DNA of 64,000 bases from an uncultured Prevotella sp. (GCA_905236755.1 CAJOCR010000007.1:1-64000), one strand, 5' to 3'; positions 31,316 through 40,102 are shown, numbered from the stretch's first letter. Program-made: numbers and translations. Notes: generated by a model not told the origin, from the letters alone.

Positions 31316-32554
31316 TCAAAATAAAAGGCGGCTCGATGAGTCGCCTTTTTTTCTTGACCTCAACCTCTCAATTCCCTTCTCCAGCGACTCGGTTGGTTCT
31401 ATGATATTGTATTGCTGCCAGAAGGTGGAATCGTTGAAAAACTCTACACGGTCGTAGAGCGACTCGTGACTAAGGAATACCTGACGGCCACGGACGGGCT
31501 TCACGTTCTCGGTCTTCAGATCGGTAACCACCATTTCAGATGTTACATGATAAGGCGATGAGAAGAGCTTGCGCTTCCAGTCGCACTTAAAACTGATGTC
31601 GGTACGAATGTAGCCTAAGAAAAGACGACCCGAAGAGTCGGGGCGGTAGTCGATAGACACACGAAACTCGCGCGGGCGGAACTTAACGCCAAAGGGTTTC
31701 CTCTCGAGCATAAAACGGATGGCATTATCGCGATCGCTCATATCGAGCTGCAGGTCTATATGCGTGATAGCAAGAGAGTTTACATCTATATAGAAATCGC
31801 CCATGAGAAAGGCTGACTCGGCTTTTACCTTTGGAGTGATTGTTATTATCACCTCATTACGCCCATCGGTAGTATTTGCTGATGGCTTCATGGAGAAGGA
31901 ATAATTGCTTAGATGAGTGAGGTTAAGCAGATAGCTTCTGTTTTTCACAATATCCATGTTTATAGGTATAACAGGTCCTCCTGCTATCTTTGCGCCAAGA
32001 GTGTCTTTCAGACTTGTGGAGATTAGTCGGCGCGCCTTTCTTATAGCCACTCTGTCCTGAGCAATCTCATGATTATATGCTGTTTTATACATATCGGTCA
32101 CAGCCTCAGCCACATATATGAACCTGCTGCCTTTGCGTGTCATCTCACGATAGAAACAACTTTGAAGAGATGGCACCATAAGATAGTTCTCGGGAATATT
32201 ACGAATGGCAAGGGCAAGAATATCCTGTGGGTCTCCAACAAGAAACTCGTTAAGCATAATAGCCTTTGATATCAGCTTTACCCTTAACGCCTTTCCACTC
32301 TGAACATGAACCGTCTCCGACTGATAACCTAAATGCGAAACCGTTATCTGGCGTGCTGATTCTGGAACCTTTATGGTAAAGAAACCATCTTCATTTGATA
32401 CCGTTGCCGTATGTCCTCCAGCAACAACTATTGATGCTGCACTTATTGGCTTGCCACTCTCGTCTATAACCTTCCCACGAACAGCTATAAGTTCCTGAGC
32501 TGCTGCAACAATCGTTGCAAACACAAACGCAAATAATACAATTAGGCGTTTCAT
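31316..32554 (-). CDS. Carboxypeptidase-like regulatory domain protein, exported
   Basis: A 412-residue exported protein with a signal peptide ending VAAAQE. Residues about 23-95 form a CarboxypepD_reg beta-sandwich (VRGKVIDESGKPISAASIVV, VSHLGYQSETV). The remainder is a beta-rich domain of a type found in Bacteroidota surface proteins with no known activity; there is no plug or full barrel as in TonB-dependent receptors. The last codons are made by the HU terminator hairpin (31327-31345), giving KKGDSSSRLLF. Promoter box at 32596-32603. Confidence 0.75.
   Translation of the reverse strand: MKRLIVLFAFVFATIVAAAQELIAVRGKVIDESGKPISAASIVVAGGHTATVSNEDGFFTIKVPESARQITVSHLGYQSETVHVQSGKALRVKLISKAIMLNEFLVGDPQDILALAIRNIPENYLMVPSLQSCFYREMTRKGSRFIYVAEAVTDMYKTAYNHEIAQDRVAIRKARRLISTSLKDTLGAKIAGGPVIPINMDIVKNRSYLLNLTHLSNYSFSMKPSANTTDGRNEVIITITPKVKAESAFLMGDFYIDVNSLAITHIDLQLDMSDRDNAIRFMLERKPFGVKFRPREFRVSIDYRPDSSGRLFLGYIRTDISFKCDWKRKLFSSPYHVTSEMVVTDLKTENVKPVRGRQVFLSHESLYDRVEFFNDSTFWQQYNIIEPTESLEKGIERLRSRKKGDSSSRLLF
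31323..31352. terminator. HU terminator embedded in convergent CDS
   Basis: GGCGGCTC (31327-31334) pairs with GAGTCGCC (31338-31345, one G-U) around GAT, followed by seven T on the plus strand. It lies inside the last codons of the minus-strand gene. Confidence 0.85.
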
Positions 32555-32595
32555 AGGCTCATGTTTTTAGTTAGATTTATGTTACCATCACTTCG

Positions 32596-32603
32596 CAAAT
32601 ATA
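32596..32603 (-). promoter_or_regulatory. -7 box of 31316-32554 gene
   Basis: TATATTTG on the minus strand, about 42 bases upstream of the ATG. Confidence 0.6.
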
Positions 32604-32678
32604 ATAAAAATATTCATAATTTGTTCATTTCCAACTAATTTTATTGTATCAACATTTTGAAACAAAACTATCATGTAT

Positions 32679-32751
32679 TATCTTTGCGACATATCTACAA
32701 AATGGCAAGATAATAAACAATTAACAAAGGGTTGCACTCGTGCAACCCTTT
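32679..32751 (+). ncRNA. Candidate short RNA: second promoter-to-hairpin unit
   Basis: TATCTTTG (32679-32686), about 35 unstructured bases, then TTAACAAAGGGTTGCA pairing through GGGTTGCA/TGCAACCC (32729-32748). The TTAACAAAGG element precedes the hairpin just as in 2967-2996. The hairpin may instead serve as terminator of the minus-strand barrel gene ending at 32780; its U tract is weak in both directions. Confidence 0.35.
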
Positions 32752-32779
32752 ATCAATAAAAAGTATCTTAAAAAAACGA

Positions 32780-33529
32780 CTACTTTAACCTATATGTAAC
32801 ACCAACGGTACCGAATATAGGGTAAAGGGTATCGTCCATCACCTTGAAATTGCTATGATGAACACCATTTAGTCCCCAGCTGAGATCAAGATAAACACCA
32901 AACTTATTTGTCAGAAGCCAATCGCAGCCTAAGGCAACACCCCATTGCAAACGACGCATATCATCAGAAAAGTCGTAATCACCACGCTCGCCTTCTTTCT
33001 CACCTATATTTACCTTTGCACCTGTAGGATTTCCCACACGAAGATAACCATTATGTGCATAACCGGTGAAACTCTTTGAAACAAGAACCGAAGCATAAGG
33101 ACCAAACTTTAAACGAATGTTTTCACCAAAGTTATAAGTAGCCTGCACGGGAATAGAAAACATCCATTCAGACACCTTCGTGGTAACATCGCCTGTGAAA
33201 CGACCTTCAAGATGCTGTCCACCTTTCACAATAGCTGTATGATAGTTTTTTACGCGAGCGTCTTCTTTCATCCCTTTGTTTTCAAAGAGCAAAGACAACA
33301 TCACACCCCAATGAGCATCCAAACATTTCTGGGCATCAACACCTATCTGAACATTAGGCTGTAACGTATAGCTATTTAACTTGCGAATTTCGGCCGGCAT
33401 ACCTATAGGCGACGTTCCACCAATATTATAACCTAAACGAACATCATAAACCATTCCATCAAGAAAACCTTCAGCGGAAACATTTGCTGACAATACAAGC
33501 ATAAGTATGCTAAGAATAACATTCTTCAT
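32780..33529 (-). CDS. Outer-membrane beta-barrel protein
   Basis: The 249-residue precursor has a signal peptide ending NVSA. Amphipathic strands follow through to the final VGVTYRLK. Typical elements are YDVRLGYNIGG at the first strand, a WMFSIPVQATYNFGENIRLKFGPYAS stretch split over two strands, and LGCDWLLTNKFGVYLDLSWGLNG near the end. This fits the PorT-like barrel family. It starts 2 bases after the stop of the PCMD lipoprotein gene, so the two form an operon and may work together at the surface. Role unknown. Confidence 0.8.
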   Translation of the reverse strand: MKNVILSILMLVLSANVSAEGFLDGMVYDVRLGYNIGGTSPIGMPAEIRKLNSYTLQPNVQIGVDAQKCLDAHWGVMLSLLFENKGMKEDARVKNYHTAIVKGGQHLEGRFTGDVTTKVSEWMFSIPVQATYNFGENIRLKFGPYASVLVSKSFTGYAHNGYLRVGNPTGAKVNIGEKEGERGDYDFSDDMRRLQWGVALGCDWLLTNKFGVYLDLSWGLNGVHHSNFKVMDDTLYPIFGTVGVTYRLK

Positions 33530-33531
33530 TT

Positions 33532-34698
33532 TTAATATTCCTCCTTCTGACAAATTACACGTACTTTATCTATACACAATGTGCTACCTGGCGCTCCTCG
33601 GAACAAAGCTCCATCCTTACTTGATGAAAAGACGATAGCAAGACTATAGCCTCTGCTTTCGAGCAAGTCAAGATTAAGATCACTCAAATATTTAAACTCT
33701 ACTTCAAAGGCTGTCCACTCAGAAACAGGTTTTACATAGCCCATATCAGCTATTGCAACAATATAAGGACTACTTAGAATGTCTTCGCCATTCAAGCACA
33801 CTTCATTACCTTCGGTATCATAATGACGACGATACAGAACAGAATAAACGGCGGCACTATCCACACGATTAGCATCAACACTAAGATCCTTGTTCCAGAA
33901 CTCATTACCAGGAGCATACTTATAGTAGCCTGTGAATTTGATAGGCTTGCGAGTAAAAGGCTTACCCATCAAGGTTGCATGAAGAGGATCCATAACAGCA
34001 TTCTCCATATCAAAAGAACCGAGGAAAAGGTTTCCTGCCGCTATTCCCATCTGCATCATGGCACCAAGAGCACCTGTACTTTTGGTTTCTAACTTCACAG
34101 CTGCACCATCATAACCATTAGGCAACATTACAGAAGGAAACGCTTCGGCAGGTTGACCATAGGCAGTAATAGAGAAACCAACATTTCCTGTAGCCCAATC
34201 CTTTGTAAGACTACCATTTTCCTGTTGAAAGTTCCAGGCGTAGTATTTTGGTGCTCCTTCTCCTATAGAGTCGAGATAAAACTCTTCAAAGTCGCACTTC
34301 AAAGTGTCGTTAACCATCAAGGGGGAAGCATCGAAACTAACATTATAAATGCGTTTCCAATCGCCATCCTGAGATGTAACGGTATAGGCTACTGGGCCGT
34401 TTGTGAAATCATGAACAGAACCATTTGCAGGAGAAACTGTTGCACCTTCGCTCAACTTGAATCTTAAAGCAACAGCTGACAAATCAGCCTTACGCTTTAC
34501 ATGGAAAACAACAGCATTATTCGTTGAAATAACACTTTGCTGAGAATCAGCAATACTATAGAAATAATCTTCTGGATTATCAACAGACACAGATACATTT
34601 TCAATATCTGCTTCAGAATTTAAAGGCTCATCCTTAAAACACGATGCCAATGTAGCCACATAAAGCAACAAGAACATCGCTCTAATAATATTTTTCAT
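33532..34698 (-). CDS. PCMD domain lipoprotein
   Basis: The 388-residue precursor starts at 34698 with a lipoprotein signal (LLLYVATLASC), so it is lipid-anchored at about Cys20, probably on the outer membrane. An N-terminal Ig-like region (about 30-130) precedes a PCMD (putative carbohydrate metabolism domain) of about 240 residues, with the YYAWNFQQENG, PVSEWTAFEVEF and SSSKDGALFRGAPGS-type stretches. PCMD proteins are found in glycan-related Bacteroidales surface operons. It is co-transcribed with the barrel gene downstream. The first in-frame ATG, 50 codons earlier, lies beyond the promoter box at 34745. Confidence 0.83.
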   Translation of the reverse strand: MKNIIRAMFLLLYVATLASCFKDEPLNSEADIENVSVSVDNPEDYFYSIADSQQSVISTNNAVVFHVKRKADLSAVALRFKLSEGATVSPANGSVHDFTNGPVAYTVTSQDGDWKRIYNVSFDASPLMVNDTLKCDFEEFYLDSIGEGAPKYYAWNFQQENGSLTKDWATGNVGFSITAYGQPAEAFPSVMLPNGYDGAAVKLETKSTGALGAMMQMGIAAGNLFLGSFDMENAVMDPLHATLMGKPFTRKPIKFTGYYKYAPGNEFWNKDLSVDANRVDSAAVYSVLYRRHYDTEGNEVCLNGEDILSSPYIVAIADMGYVKPVSEWTAFEVEFKYLSDLNLDLLESRGYSLAIVFSSSKDGALFRGAPGSTLCIDKVRVICQKEEY

Positions 34699-34744
34699 TC
34701 TACTAAATTTGATATTTGTATTTTTTACAATCTTTATAATGCGG

Positions 34745-34752
34745 CAAAGGTA
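34745..34752 (-). promoter_or_regulatory. -7 box of PCMD-barrel operon
   Basis: TACCTTTG on the minus strand, about 46 bases upstream of the chosen start. Confidence 0.7.
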
Positions 34753-34785
34753 CAAAAAAAACTTAATTTGCAAGATACAAAAACA

Positions 34786-34824
34786 CAAAAAAGACATGCT
34801 ATTCCACAAAGGAATAACATGTCT
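34786..34824 (-). terminator. Terminator of the sigma-factor operon
   Basis: AGACATG-c-TATTCC pairs with GGAATA-a-CATGTCT around ACAAA, and A-rich plus-strand sequence gives the minus-strand U tract. Confidence 0.85.
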
Positions 34825-34853
34825 AACAGTATTATTATCAACTGACAATCAAC

Positions 34854-35243
34854 CTATTTCTGCTTCTTCTCTGCATCATGCTTCATAAGCGCACGCTTGA
34901 TGAAGAACGAAACGAAGAGACCGAAGCCCATACCGCCTACGATAGTAATCCAGAATCCTATGCCACCTATTTCCAAGAAGTAAGCAAAAAGATAACCCAT
35001 AAACATACCTAAAAGAACGCAGCCACCCTGCAGAGGACCGTATGGATCTTTCTCTTTGGGAACTACAGGTGTTATCAGCACCTTAGCTGTTTCGGGATCG
35101 AGCTTACTTTCAATAATCTGACGACGAATCTCACGCTCGTTATTATTCTTCTTCATCTCAGATATTACACCTGAAACAATTGCGACGATACCACAAAGGA
35201 TACCCATAACTGCGCATATTGCGCCAACTTCTACTCCAGTCAT
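34854..35243 (-). CDS. Small membrane protein, DUF6249-like
   Basis: The 129-residue protein has an N-terminal helix (about residues 5-27), a charged cytoplasmic stretch with KKNNNEREIRRQIIESKLDPE, and two C-terminal helices (about 73-92 and 95-114). This layout fits the DUF6249-type proteins that accompany ECF sigma factors in Bacteroidales. It is last in the operon after the sigma gene and a second membrane protein, so it may belong to the same signalling unit. The family assignment is from memory of the pattern. Confidence 0.6.
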   Translation of the reverse strand: MTGVEVGAICAVMGILCGIVAIVSGVISEMKKNNNEREIRRQIIESKLDPETAKVLITPVVPKEKDPYGPLQGGCVLLGMFMGYLFAYFLEIGGIGFWITIVGGMGFGLFVSFFIKRALMKHDAEKKQK

Positions 35244-35305
35244 AATATTATATTTTTAATAGTTAAACTTTTTTCTATCTCTATGACAACCAACCATTCA
35301 AATTA

Positions 35306-35644
35306 TTACAAAGATTCTAAAGAAAAATTTTTCATTTGCTTGTTTCCACGTATTACTATTACCGCAAAGGTGATGAGCATACTAAATACCACGCTGCCAT
35401 TAAGATACAGATCGTTGGATGCCTGTAATATATAATATGTGGCAACAACTGGCAAGAGAAGGGCTACGGAATAGTAAATGCAAAAGGCTGCAAGCCGTAG
35501 CAGCAAAGCCCAGCGAGCTTTTCGCGCTTCTGCCTTAACACTCTTCATAACGCTCATCTCTATATCCTGCAGAATATCTTGACGAACAAAACTTTCGCTT
35601 ATGAGTTTATCAAACTCGTTATCATTTATCTCTTTCATTTTCAA
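35306..35644 (-). CDS. Membrane partner of ECF sigma factor, unknown family
   Basis: The 112-residue protein has a 45-residue cytoplasmic N-terminus (NDNEFDKLISESFVRQD) and two membrane helices (about residues 48-70 and 78-95). It overlaps the sigma-factor gene by 23 bases, so translation is coupled. The small size, topology and coupling suggest an anti-sigma function, but no zinc-binding HxxxCxxC or FecR motif is present, so this is inference. Confidence 0.6.
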   Translation of the reverse strand: MKMKEINDNEFDKLISESFVRQDILQDIEMSVMKSVKAEARKARWALLLRLAAFCIYYSVALLLPVVATYYILQASNDLYLNGSVVFSMLITFAVIVIRGNKQMKNFSLESL

Positions 35645-36155
35645 TTTCTTTTTTTAGTTGTTCACGAATGCGATGTAGTTTCACCAGCACGTTGCTGTTG
35701 CTGAGGTTAAGAATAGTTGCTATTTCTGAAGTCTTTTTCGACTTGTAGTAATGCAACATTATTATCTGCCTATCAATCTCTGGAAGTCTTTCTATAGCTC
35801 TGTCCATAGCCGAAAGCATATTCTCACGTTCTTCAGAATAATCGTCCGACATATCGGGCAGCGGTTTGTCCTCGATAGAGTCGGTTCTCTGGCGTTGCAT
35901 CTTGCTCAGATGGTTCAGAGCCAAATGCATGGCTATAGCATTTATCCATCCACCAAGGGCTCCGCCTCGCCACGTGTCGAGATTTGAATAGGCACGAATG
36001 AAAGCCTGCTGAGTGATGTCTTTTGCCATGTCGGGCTGCTTCACCAGTCTGAGCACCTTAGAATATATTGTGCCAGAATAGCGCTTCACAACCTCGGCAT
36101 AGCATTTGGTATCACCATGCTTAAGTATCCGCTCTATGATTTCGTTGTCTTCCAT
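35622..36155 (-). CDS. ECF RNA polymerase sigma factor
   Basis: The 177-residue sigma-70 family factor directs RNA polymerase to a specific gene set. Region 2 is visible (YSGTIYSKVLRLV, then DITQQAFIRAYSNLDTW for the -10 recognition helix) and region 4 near the end (LPEIDRQIIMLHYYKSKKTSEIATIL and the NLSNSNVLVKLHRIREQLKK recognition helix). No region 1 or 3, as expected for ECF. First gene of a three-gene minus-strand operon and divergent from a second ECF gene at 36339. Confidence 0.93.
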   Translation of the reverse strand: MEDNEIIERILKHGDTKCYAEVVKRYSGTIYSKVLRLVKQPDMAKDITQQAFIRAYSNLDTWRGGALGGWINAIAMHLALNHLSKMQRQRTDSIEDKPLPDMSDDYSEERENMLSAMDRAIERLPEIDRQIIMLHYYKSKKTSEIATILNLSNSNVLVKLHRIREQLKKEIENERDK

Positions 36156-36187
36156 TTATAATTATTTAGTTTCAGTTTATAGACAAA

Positions 36188-36195
36188 CAAATATA
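36188..36195 (-). promoter_or_regulatory. -7 box of minus-strand sigma operon
   Basis: TATATTTG on the minus strand, about 33 bases upstream of the ATG. Confidence 0.6.
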
Positions 36196-36256
36196 CGTAA
36201 TTATTACAAAACAATTCTATTTTTTTTGAAATAAAACTATTATCAAAGTTTTTTTG

Positions 36257-36264
36257 TATCTTCG
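36257..36264 (+). promoter_or_regulatory. Degenerate -7 box of plus-strand sigma operon
   Basis: TATCTTCG differs from TAnnTTTG at one position. The 75-base leader contains a seven-codon mini-ORF (36290-36313). An alternative ECF-type promoter cannot be excluded. Confidence 0.4.
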
Positions 36265-36338
36265 CAAAACAAAAAAAACAACTAAAAAAATGATTAGTAG
36301 CTTAGTTTTTTAGAAAGTTGAATTGTATTAGTAGTGTT

Positions 36339-36830
36339 ATGAATCAGAAAACAGACATAGAAAAGCTCTTCAGAAGTCATTATGAAAGGATGTATAATCT
36401 GGCCAGATGCATTCTTTATGATGAGGATGAAGCAAAGGATGTTGTTAGCGACGTGTTCACAAGAATCATCAAAGACAACATTTGTCTGTTGCCTGCTACG
36501 CAAGAGGGTTATCTGCTGAGAGCTGTTCGTAATGAATGCCTAAACAGAATAGCTCACAAAAGCATTAAGGAACAGGTATGCAAGATGCTCATAGCCACTA
36601 CCGAGATTCTAACAAGCGAAAAGGAAGACGAACGCTGGAATATAATCCAACAGATTATAGACCACCTTGAGCCTCCACTTCGCAAGCGCATTCTTGAAGA
36701 GAGATTTCTACAAGAGATGTCGTATCAGGAAATAGCGCAACATGAGGGAGTGAGTAAGGTAACGGTATATAACCACCTTTCGCAGGCAATGGACTTTATT
36801 CGTAAACAATTTAACCAGACAAAGAAATGA
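36339..36830 (+). CDS. ECF RNA polymerase sigma factor (FecI-type)
   Basis: A 163-residue sigma factor. Region 2 has LFRSHYERMYNLARCIL and DEAKDVVSDVFTRI; region 4 has RILEERFLQEMSYQEIA and the VSKVTVYNHLSQAM helix. This resembles the FecI/RpoE-like Bacteroidota group that pairs with FecR-type anti-sigma proteins and STN-bearing receptors. The start at 36339 is preferred over an ATG seven codons upstream. It overlaps the next gene by four bases (ATGA). Confidence 0.93.
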   Translation: MNQKTDIEKLFRSHYERMYNLARCILYDEDEAKDVVSDVFTRIIKDNICLLPATQEGYLLRAVRNECLNRIAHKSIKEQVCKMLIATTEILTSEKEDERWNIIQQIIDHLEPPLRKRILEERFLQEMSYQEIAQHEGVSKVTVYNHLSQAMDFIRKQFNQTKK

Positions 36831-37525
36831 AACAACTAAGCAAAGAAGAAAAGCGCGAATTGCTATTCAAGATGCAGGAGCATCCTGAAAACTATAGCGA
36901 ACAACAGTTTAAAGAGTTGCTTGAGGACGAAGATATTAAGATTCTAATTAAGGAAATGGCTTATGTGAAACAGGCCATAAAAAACAGTAAAAATACTTGT
37001 GCAAATATAGACGAAGAATGGCAGAAGTTCTCTCGAGAACATCTCGAAGGCATCCCGAAGGCATCCCGAAGGGAAAGCGAAACCGAGAAGGCCGTTACAA
37101 GACAAAGAAAAAACTGGACAAAGATGGCTGCCTCTTTCATAGGTATTATTCTTATTTCGGGCGTGGCTCTTGCTGCTGTTATTGGTTTAAACATCATAAA
37201 CAACCCTTTTGCTACAAAGAAAGCCGTGGTTTCTGAACAGAAAGAAAACATAACCACTAATAACGTTTCTGAGAAACCAATCGAGAAAACAGATTCCATA
37301 AATCAAAAGCCTGTAACCTTTAACGAGGCTGAACTACAGACCATACTCAAGGAAATGGGCGATTTCTACAACAAGGAAGTGGTATTCAAAAACAAGGACG
37401 TAAGACGCATACGCCTATATTTCGTGTGGAACAAGCAACTTTCGCTTGAGCAGAATACGGAATTGCTTAACGCTTTTGAGCGTATTAATATCATCATTTC
37501 AGAAAATCAAATCATAGTAGAATAA
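36827..37525 (+). CDS. FecR-type anti-sigma factor with 11-bp repeat inside
   Basis: The 232-residue single-pass inner-membrane protein has a cytoplasmic helical anti-sigma region (residues 1-95), a membrane helix (about 100-122, SFIGIILISGVALAAVIGL) and a periplasmic end (about 165-232) that resembles DUF4974/STN-like domains (ELQTILKEMGDFYNKEVVF, then NTELLNAFERINI). The central FecR domain is missing, so it is shorter than usual. Bases 37031-37074 are four 11-bp units of the same kind as the intergenic array at 10475, encoding SREHLEGIPKASRRE just before the membrane helix. Coupled to the sigma gene by ATGA overlap. Confidence 0.75.
   Translation: MKQLSKEEKRELLFKMQEHPENYSEQQFKELLEDEDIKILIKEMAYVKQAIKNSKNTCANIDEEWQKFSREHLEGIPKASRRESETEKAVTRQRKNWTKMAASFIGIILISGVALAAVIGLNIINNPFATKKAVVSEQKENITTNNVSEKPIEKTDSINQKPVTFNEAELQTILKEMGDFYNKEVVFKNKDVRRIRLYFVWNKQLSLEQNTELLNAFERINIIISENQIIVE
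37031..37074. repeat. 11-bp-period array inside anti-sigma CDS
   Basis: TCTCGAGAACA, TCTCGAAGGCA, TCCCGAAGGCA, TCCCGAAGGGA, each 11 bases. Compare TCGAAAGCATC units at 10475-10504. Three added units (33 bases) keep the frame. Confidence 0.85.
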
Positions 37526-37529
37526 ACAC

Positions 37530-40085
37530 ATGAAGAAACTAATATTATTGTTGATGTGTATGCTGAGTCTTCAACTATCGGCACAGAGAATCAACAAGCA
37601 CTATATTAATGTGTCTATGTCGCAGGCACTCAAAGAGCTGAACAGCTTACAAAGCAAATATATAATAAACTTCATCTATAATGATCTGGAAGATTTTCGT
37701 GTATCTGCAAACATCAAAAACAAAACTGTTCCTGAAGCAATTATGCAGATAATAGCTTTCTATCCTATAAAGATGACAGAAAGAGAAAACAACACCTTAT
37801 TTGTGGAATGTACTCACAAGACAAGCCGACACCTGACAGGTAAACTTATAGACGAGCACAAGCAACCTTTAGAGTTTGCAAATATAGCCCTCTATTCGCC
37901 TGCCGACACCACCCTATTATCAGGCGGAGTGAGCAACGAAAGCGGAGTTTTCGTTATTCCATACGAAACATCAAAGGTTCTTGCAAAAATTAGCTACGTT
38001 GGCTATAAAACTATTTGGCGCACCTTTACTTCAGAGGACGCTGGAACTATACAGCTTTCTCCTGAACAGCACACGCTTTCTGCCGTAACCGTAAAAGGGC
38101 ATCAAACACAATATCGCATGAGCAAAGACGGCATAACCACAAATGTAGAAAACACACCTCTAAGCCAACTTGGGTCAGCCGACGATGTACTTCAGCATGT
38201 TCCAATGGTAAACAAAAATGCCGAAGGAGAATTCTCGGTATTTGGCAAGGGCACTCCACTCATTTACCTTAATGGACGAAAAGTATATGATAACAACGAG
38301 CTGAAAAGACTCAAATCAACAGATATGAAGAATGTAGAGGTAATCACCACCCCTGGTGCACAATATGATGCAAGTGTGCAGTCGGTTATCAAAATACAAA
38401 CCAAGAAAAAACAAGGCGAAGGTTGGGGCTTTGACGCTAAGGCTGAATATTCACAAGGTAAAAAGTGGAGAAGCGATAATGAATTTAACTGGACTTTCAG
38501 CAACGACAAGCTTCAATACTTTGGAATGGTGGGCTATGAGCATAGAAGTAATAGCGTACAAAATAATGTTCTCTCAACAGTAAATGTAGACACTCTTTGG
38601 CAAGAGAAAACACATATTCAACTTGAAGAACAAATAAACTATTTATCTAACAAAATGGGTGTTAACTACGCTATAAACGAGAATAATACAATTGGAGCAA
38701 CATACGATTTTGAGTTTATTCTTGCAAGCAACCATAACCCTTACTCCACAACAAACGATATTACAGCCAACGGAAGCGCATACGACCATCTTGAAAACCA
38801 ATTCAACTATGTGCGACACAGCAGCCCATACATAAAGTTCAACACTTTCTATATAGGTAAAATCGGAAGCACAACCGTTGACTTCAACATTGACTACCTA
38901 TACAAGAAAGAAGCACGAAGCGCTTTCTATTACGAAAAGAGCGAAAACAAGGAAGATAGAGAGTTCAATACATACAGCCCTATACACAACCGCATGTGGG
39001 CAACAAAGTTGATTGTTTCTCATCCTGTATATGGAGGTAACCTGTCATTAGGAGCAGAATATTCAAATACCTATCGTAAAGACGACTATATCTGTAGCAA
39101 CAATATTATTGCCAACAGCTATAATACGATAAAGCAGAATAAAATAGCGCCATTCATAGAGTATAACAAAACAACAGCTATCGGCATTATTACCGCAGGA
39201 CTTAGATACGAAAACATAGCTTTGAACTATTATGAGAATAACAAACTGATTGACGAACAAAGCAGGAAATACAATAATATATTCCCAAGCATAAGTCTTG
39301 CAACCCAACTTGCAGGAATAAACTTACAACTGGGTTACTCTGTTAAAACAAAACATCCTACCTATGGGCAGTTGAGAAGTAATGTAGCCTATGCCAGCAG
39401 ATTTCTTTATCAATCGGGAAATCCAATGCTTAAAGACGAGATTATTCACGACATCACTCTTCAGGGCGTATGGAAATTCGTACAATTCAGCTTTAGTTTC
39501 AAACATCATAAAGACGCCATCCGATATGATGCTTATCAGCATGAAAGCAATAATGCCATTACTGTCTTCACACAATATAATGAACCCTCTGTTAATAAAT
39601 TCTCAGCCTTCATGAGTGCTGCTCCAAAGATTGGAATATGGAATCCTATGTGGAGTGTTGGTATGATAAAGCAATGGCTAAATATCTATTATAACAACGT
39701 TGCATATAAATTAAACAACCCTGTAGGAATAATCAATTTAGACAATAGCTTTAGATTTAGCCCAACCCTTTGTGCCAATATTGACTTCAGTCTACAAACG
39801 AAGGGACACACCATGAATGTTAAGCTGACAAGAAACATATTCCAATGTCATTTTAGCATAACAAAGACCTTACTTAACAATCATCTTAGCATGATTCTTA
39901 AGGCAAACGACATTTTTCATGGTATGAAAGACGGTAACTTGCTTTACAATCAAAAGATGACACATGATCAAACCAATATTTACGACACACGTAGAATATC
40001 TTTAACCATGCGTTATAACTTCAACCTTGCAAAGAATAAGTACAAAGGAAAGGGTGCTGGTAATGATGAGGTGAAACGTTTATAA
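37530..40085 (+). CDS. STN / CarboxypepD / outer-membrane beta-barrel receptor
   Basis: An 851-residue outer-membrane protein with a signal peptide ending QLSAQ. An STN domain (about residues 25-90, MSQALKELNSLQSKYIINFIY) links receptors to FecR-type anti-sigma proteins. A CarboxypepD_reg domain (about 100-185), a plug-like region (VTVKGHQTQYRMSKDG to VEVITTPGAQYDAS) and a large barrel of the OMP_b-brl_3 type follow. No SusD partner is encoded, so it is not a classic glycan SusC. It follows the sigma and anti-sigma genes, indicating a transenvelope signalling unit in which ligand binding frees the sigma factor. Ligand unknown. Confidence 0.87.
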   Translation: MKKLILLLMCMLSLQLSAQRINKHYINVSMSQALKELNSLQSKYIINFIYNDLEDFRVSANIKNKTVPEAIMQIIAFYPIKMTERENNTLFVECTHKTSRHLTGKLIDEHKQPLEFANIALYSPADTTLLSGGVSNESGVFVIPYETSKVLAKISYVGYKTIWRTFTSEDAGTIQLSPEQHTLSAVTVKGHQTQYRMSKDGITTNVENTPLSQLGSADDVLQHVPMVNKNAEGEFSVFGKGTPLIYLNGRKVYDNNELKRLKSTDMKNVEVITTPGAQYDASVQSVIKIQTKKKQGEGWGFDAKAEYSQGKKWRSDNEFNWTFSNDKLQYFGMVGYEHRSNSVQNNVLSTVNVDTLWQEKTHIQLEEQINYLSNKMGVNYAINENNTIGATYDFEFILASNHNPYSTTNDITANGSAYDHLENQFNYVRHSSPYIKFNTFYIGKIGSTTVDFNIDYLYKKEARSAFYYEKSENKEDREFNTYSPIHNRMWATKLIVSHPVYGGNLSLGAEYSNTYRKDDYICSNNIIANSYNTIKQNKIAPFIEYNKTTAIGIITAGLRYENIALNYYENNKLIDEQSRKYNNIFPSISLATQLAGINLQLGYSVKTKHPTYGQLRSNVAYASRFLYQSGNPMLKDEIIHDITLQGVWKFVQFSFSFKHHKDAIRYDAYQHESNNAITVFTQYNEPSVNKFSAFMSAAPKIGIWNPMWSVGMIKQWLNIYYNNVAYKLNNPVGIINLDNSFRFSPTLCANIDFSLQTKGHTMNVKLTRNIFQCHFSITKTLLNNHLSMILKANDIFHGMKDGNLLYNQKMTHDQTNIYDTRRISLTMRYNFNLAKNKYKGKGAGNDEVKRL

Positions 40086-40102
40086 AGAAACAAATAAAGA
40101 TA

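Noticed and set aside
36827..37525. Complete FecR protein
   Set aside because: The central FecR beta domain is not visible; only the cytoplasmic anti-sigma part, helix and a short C-terminal domain are present.
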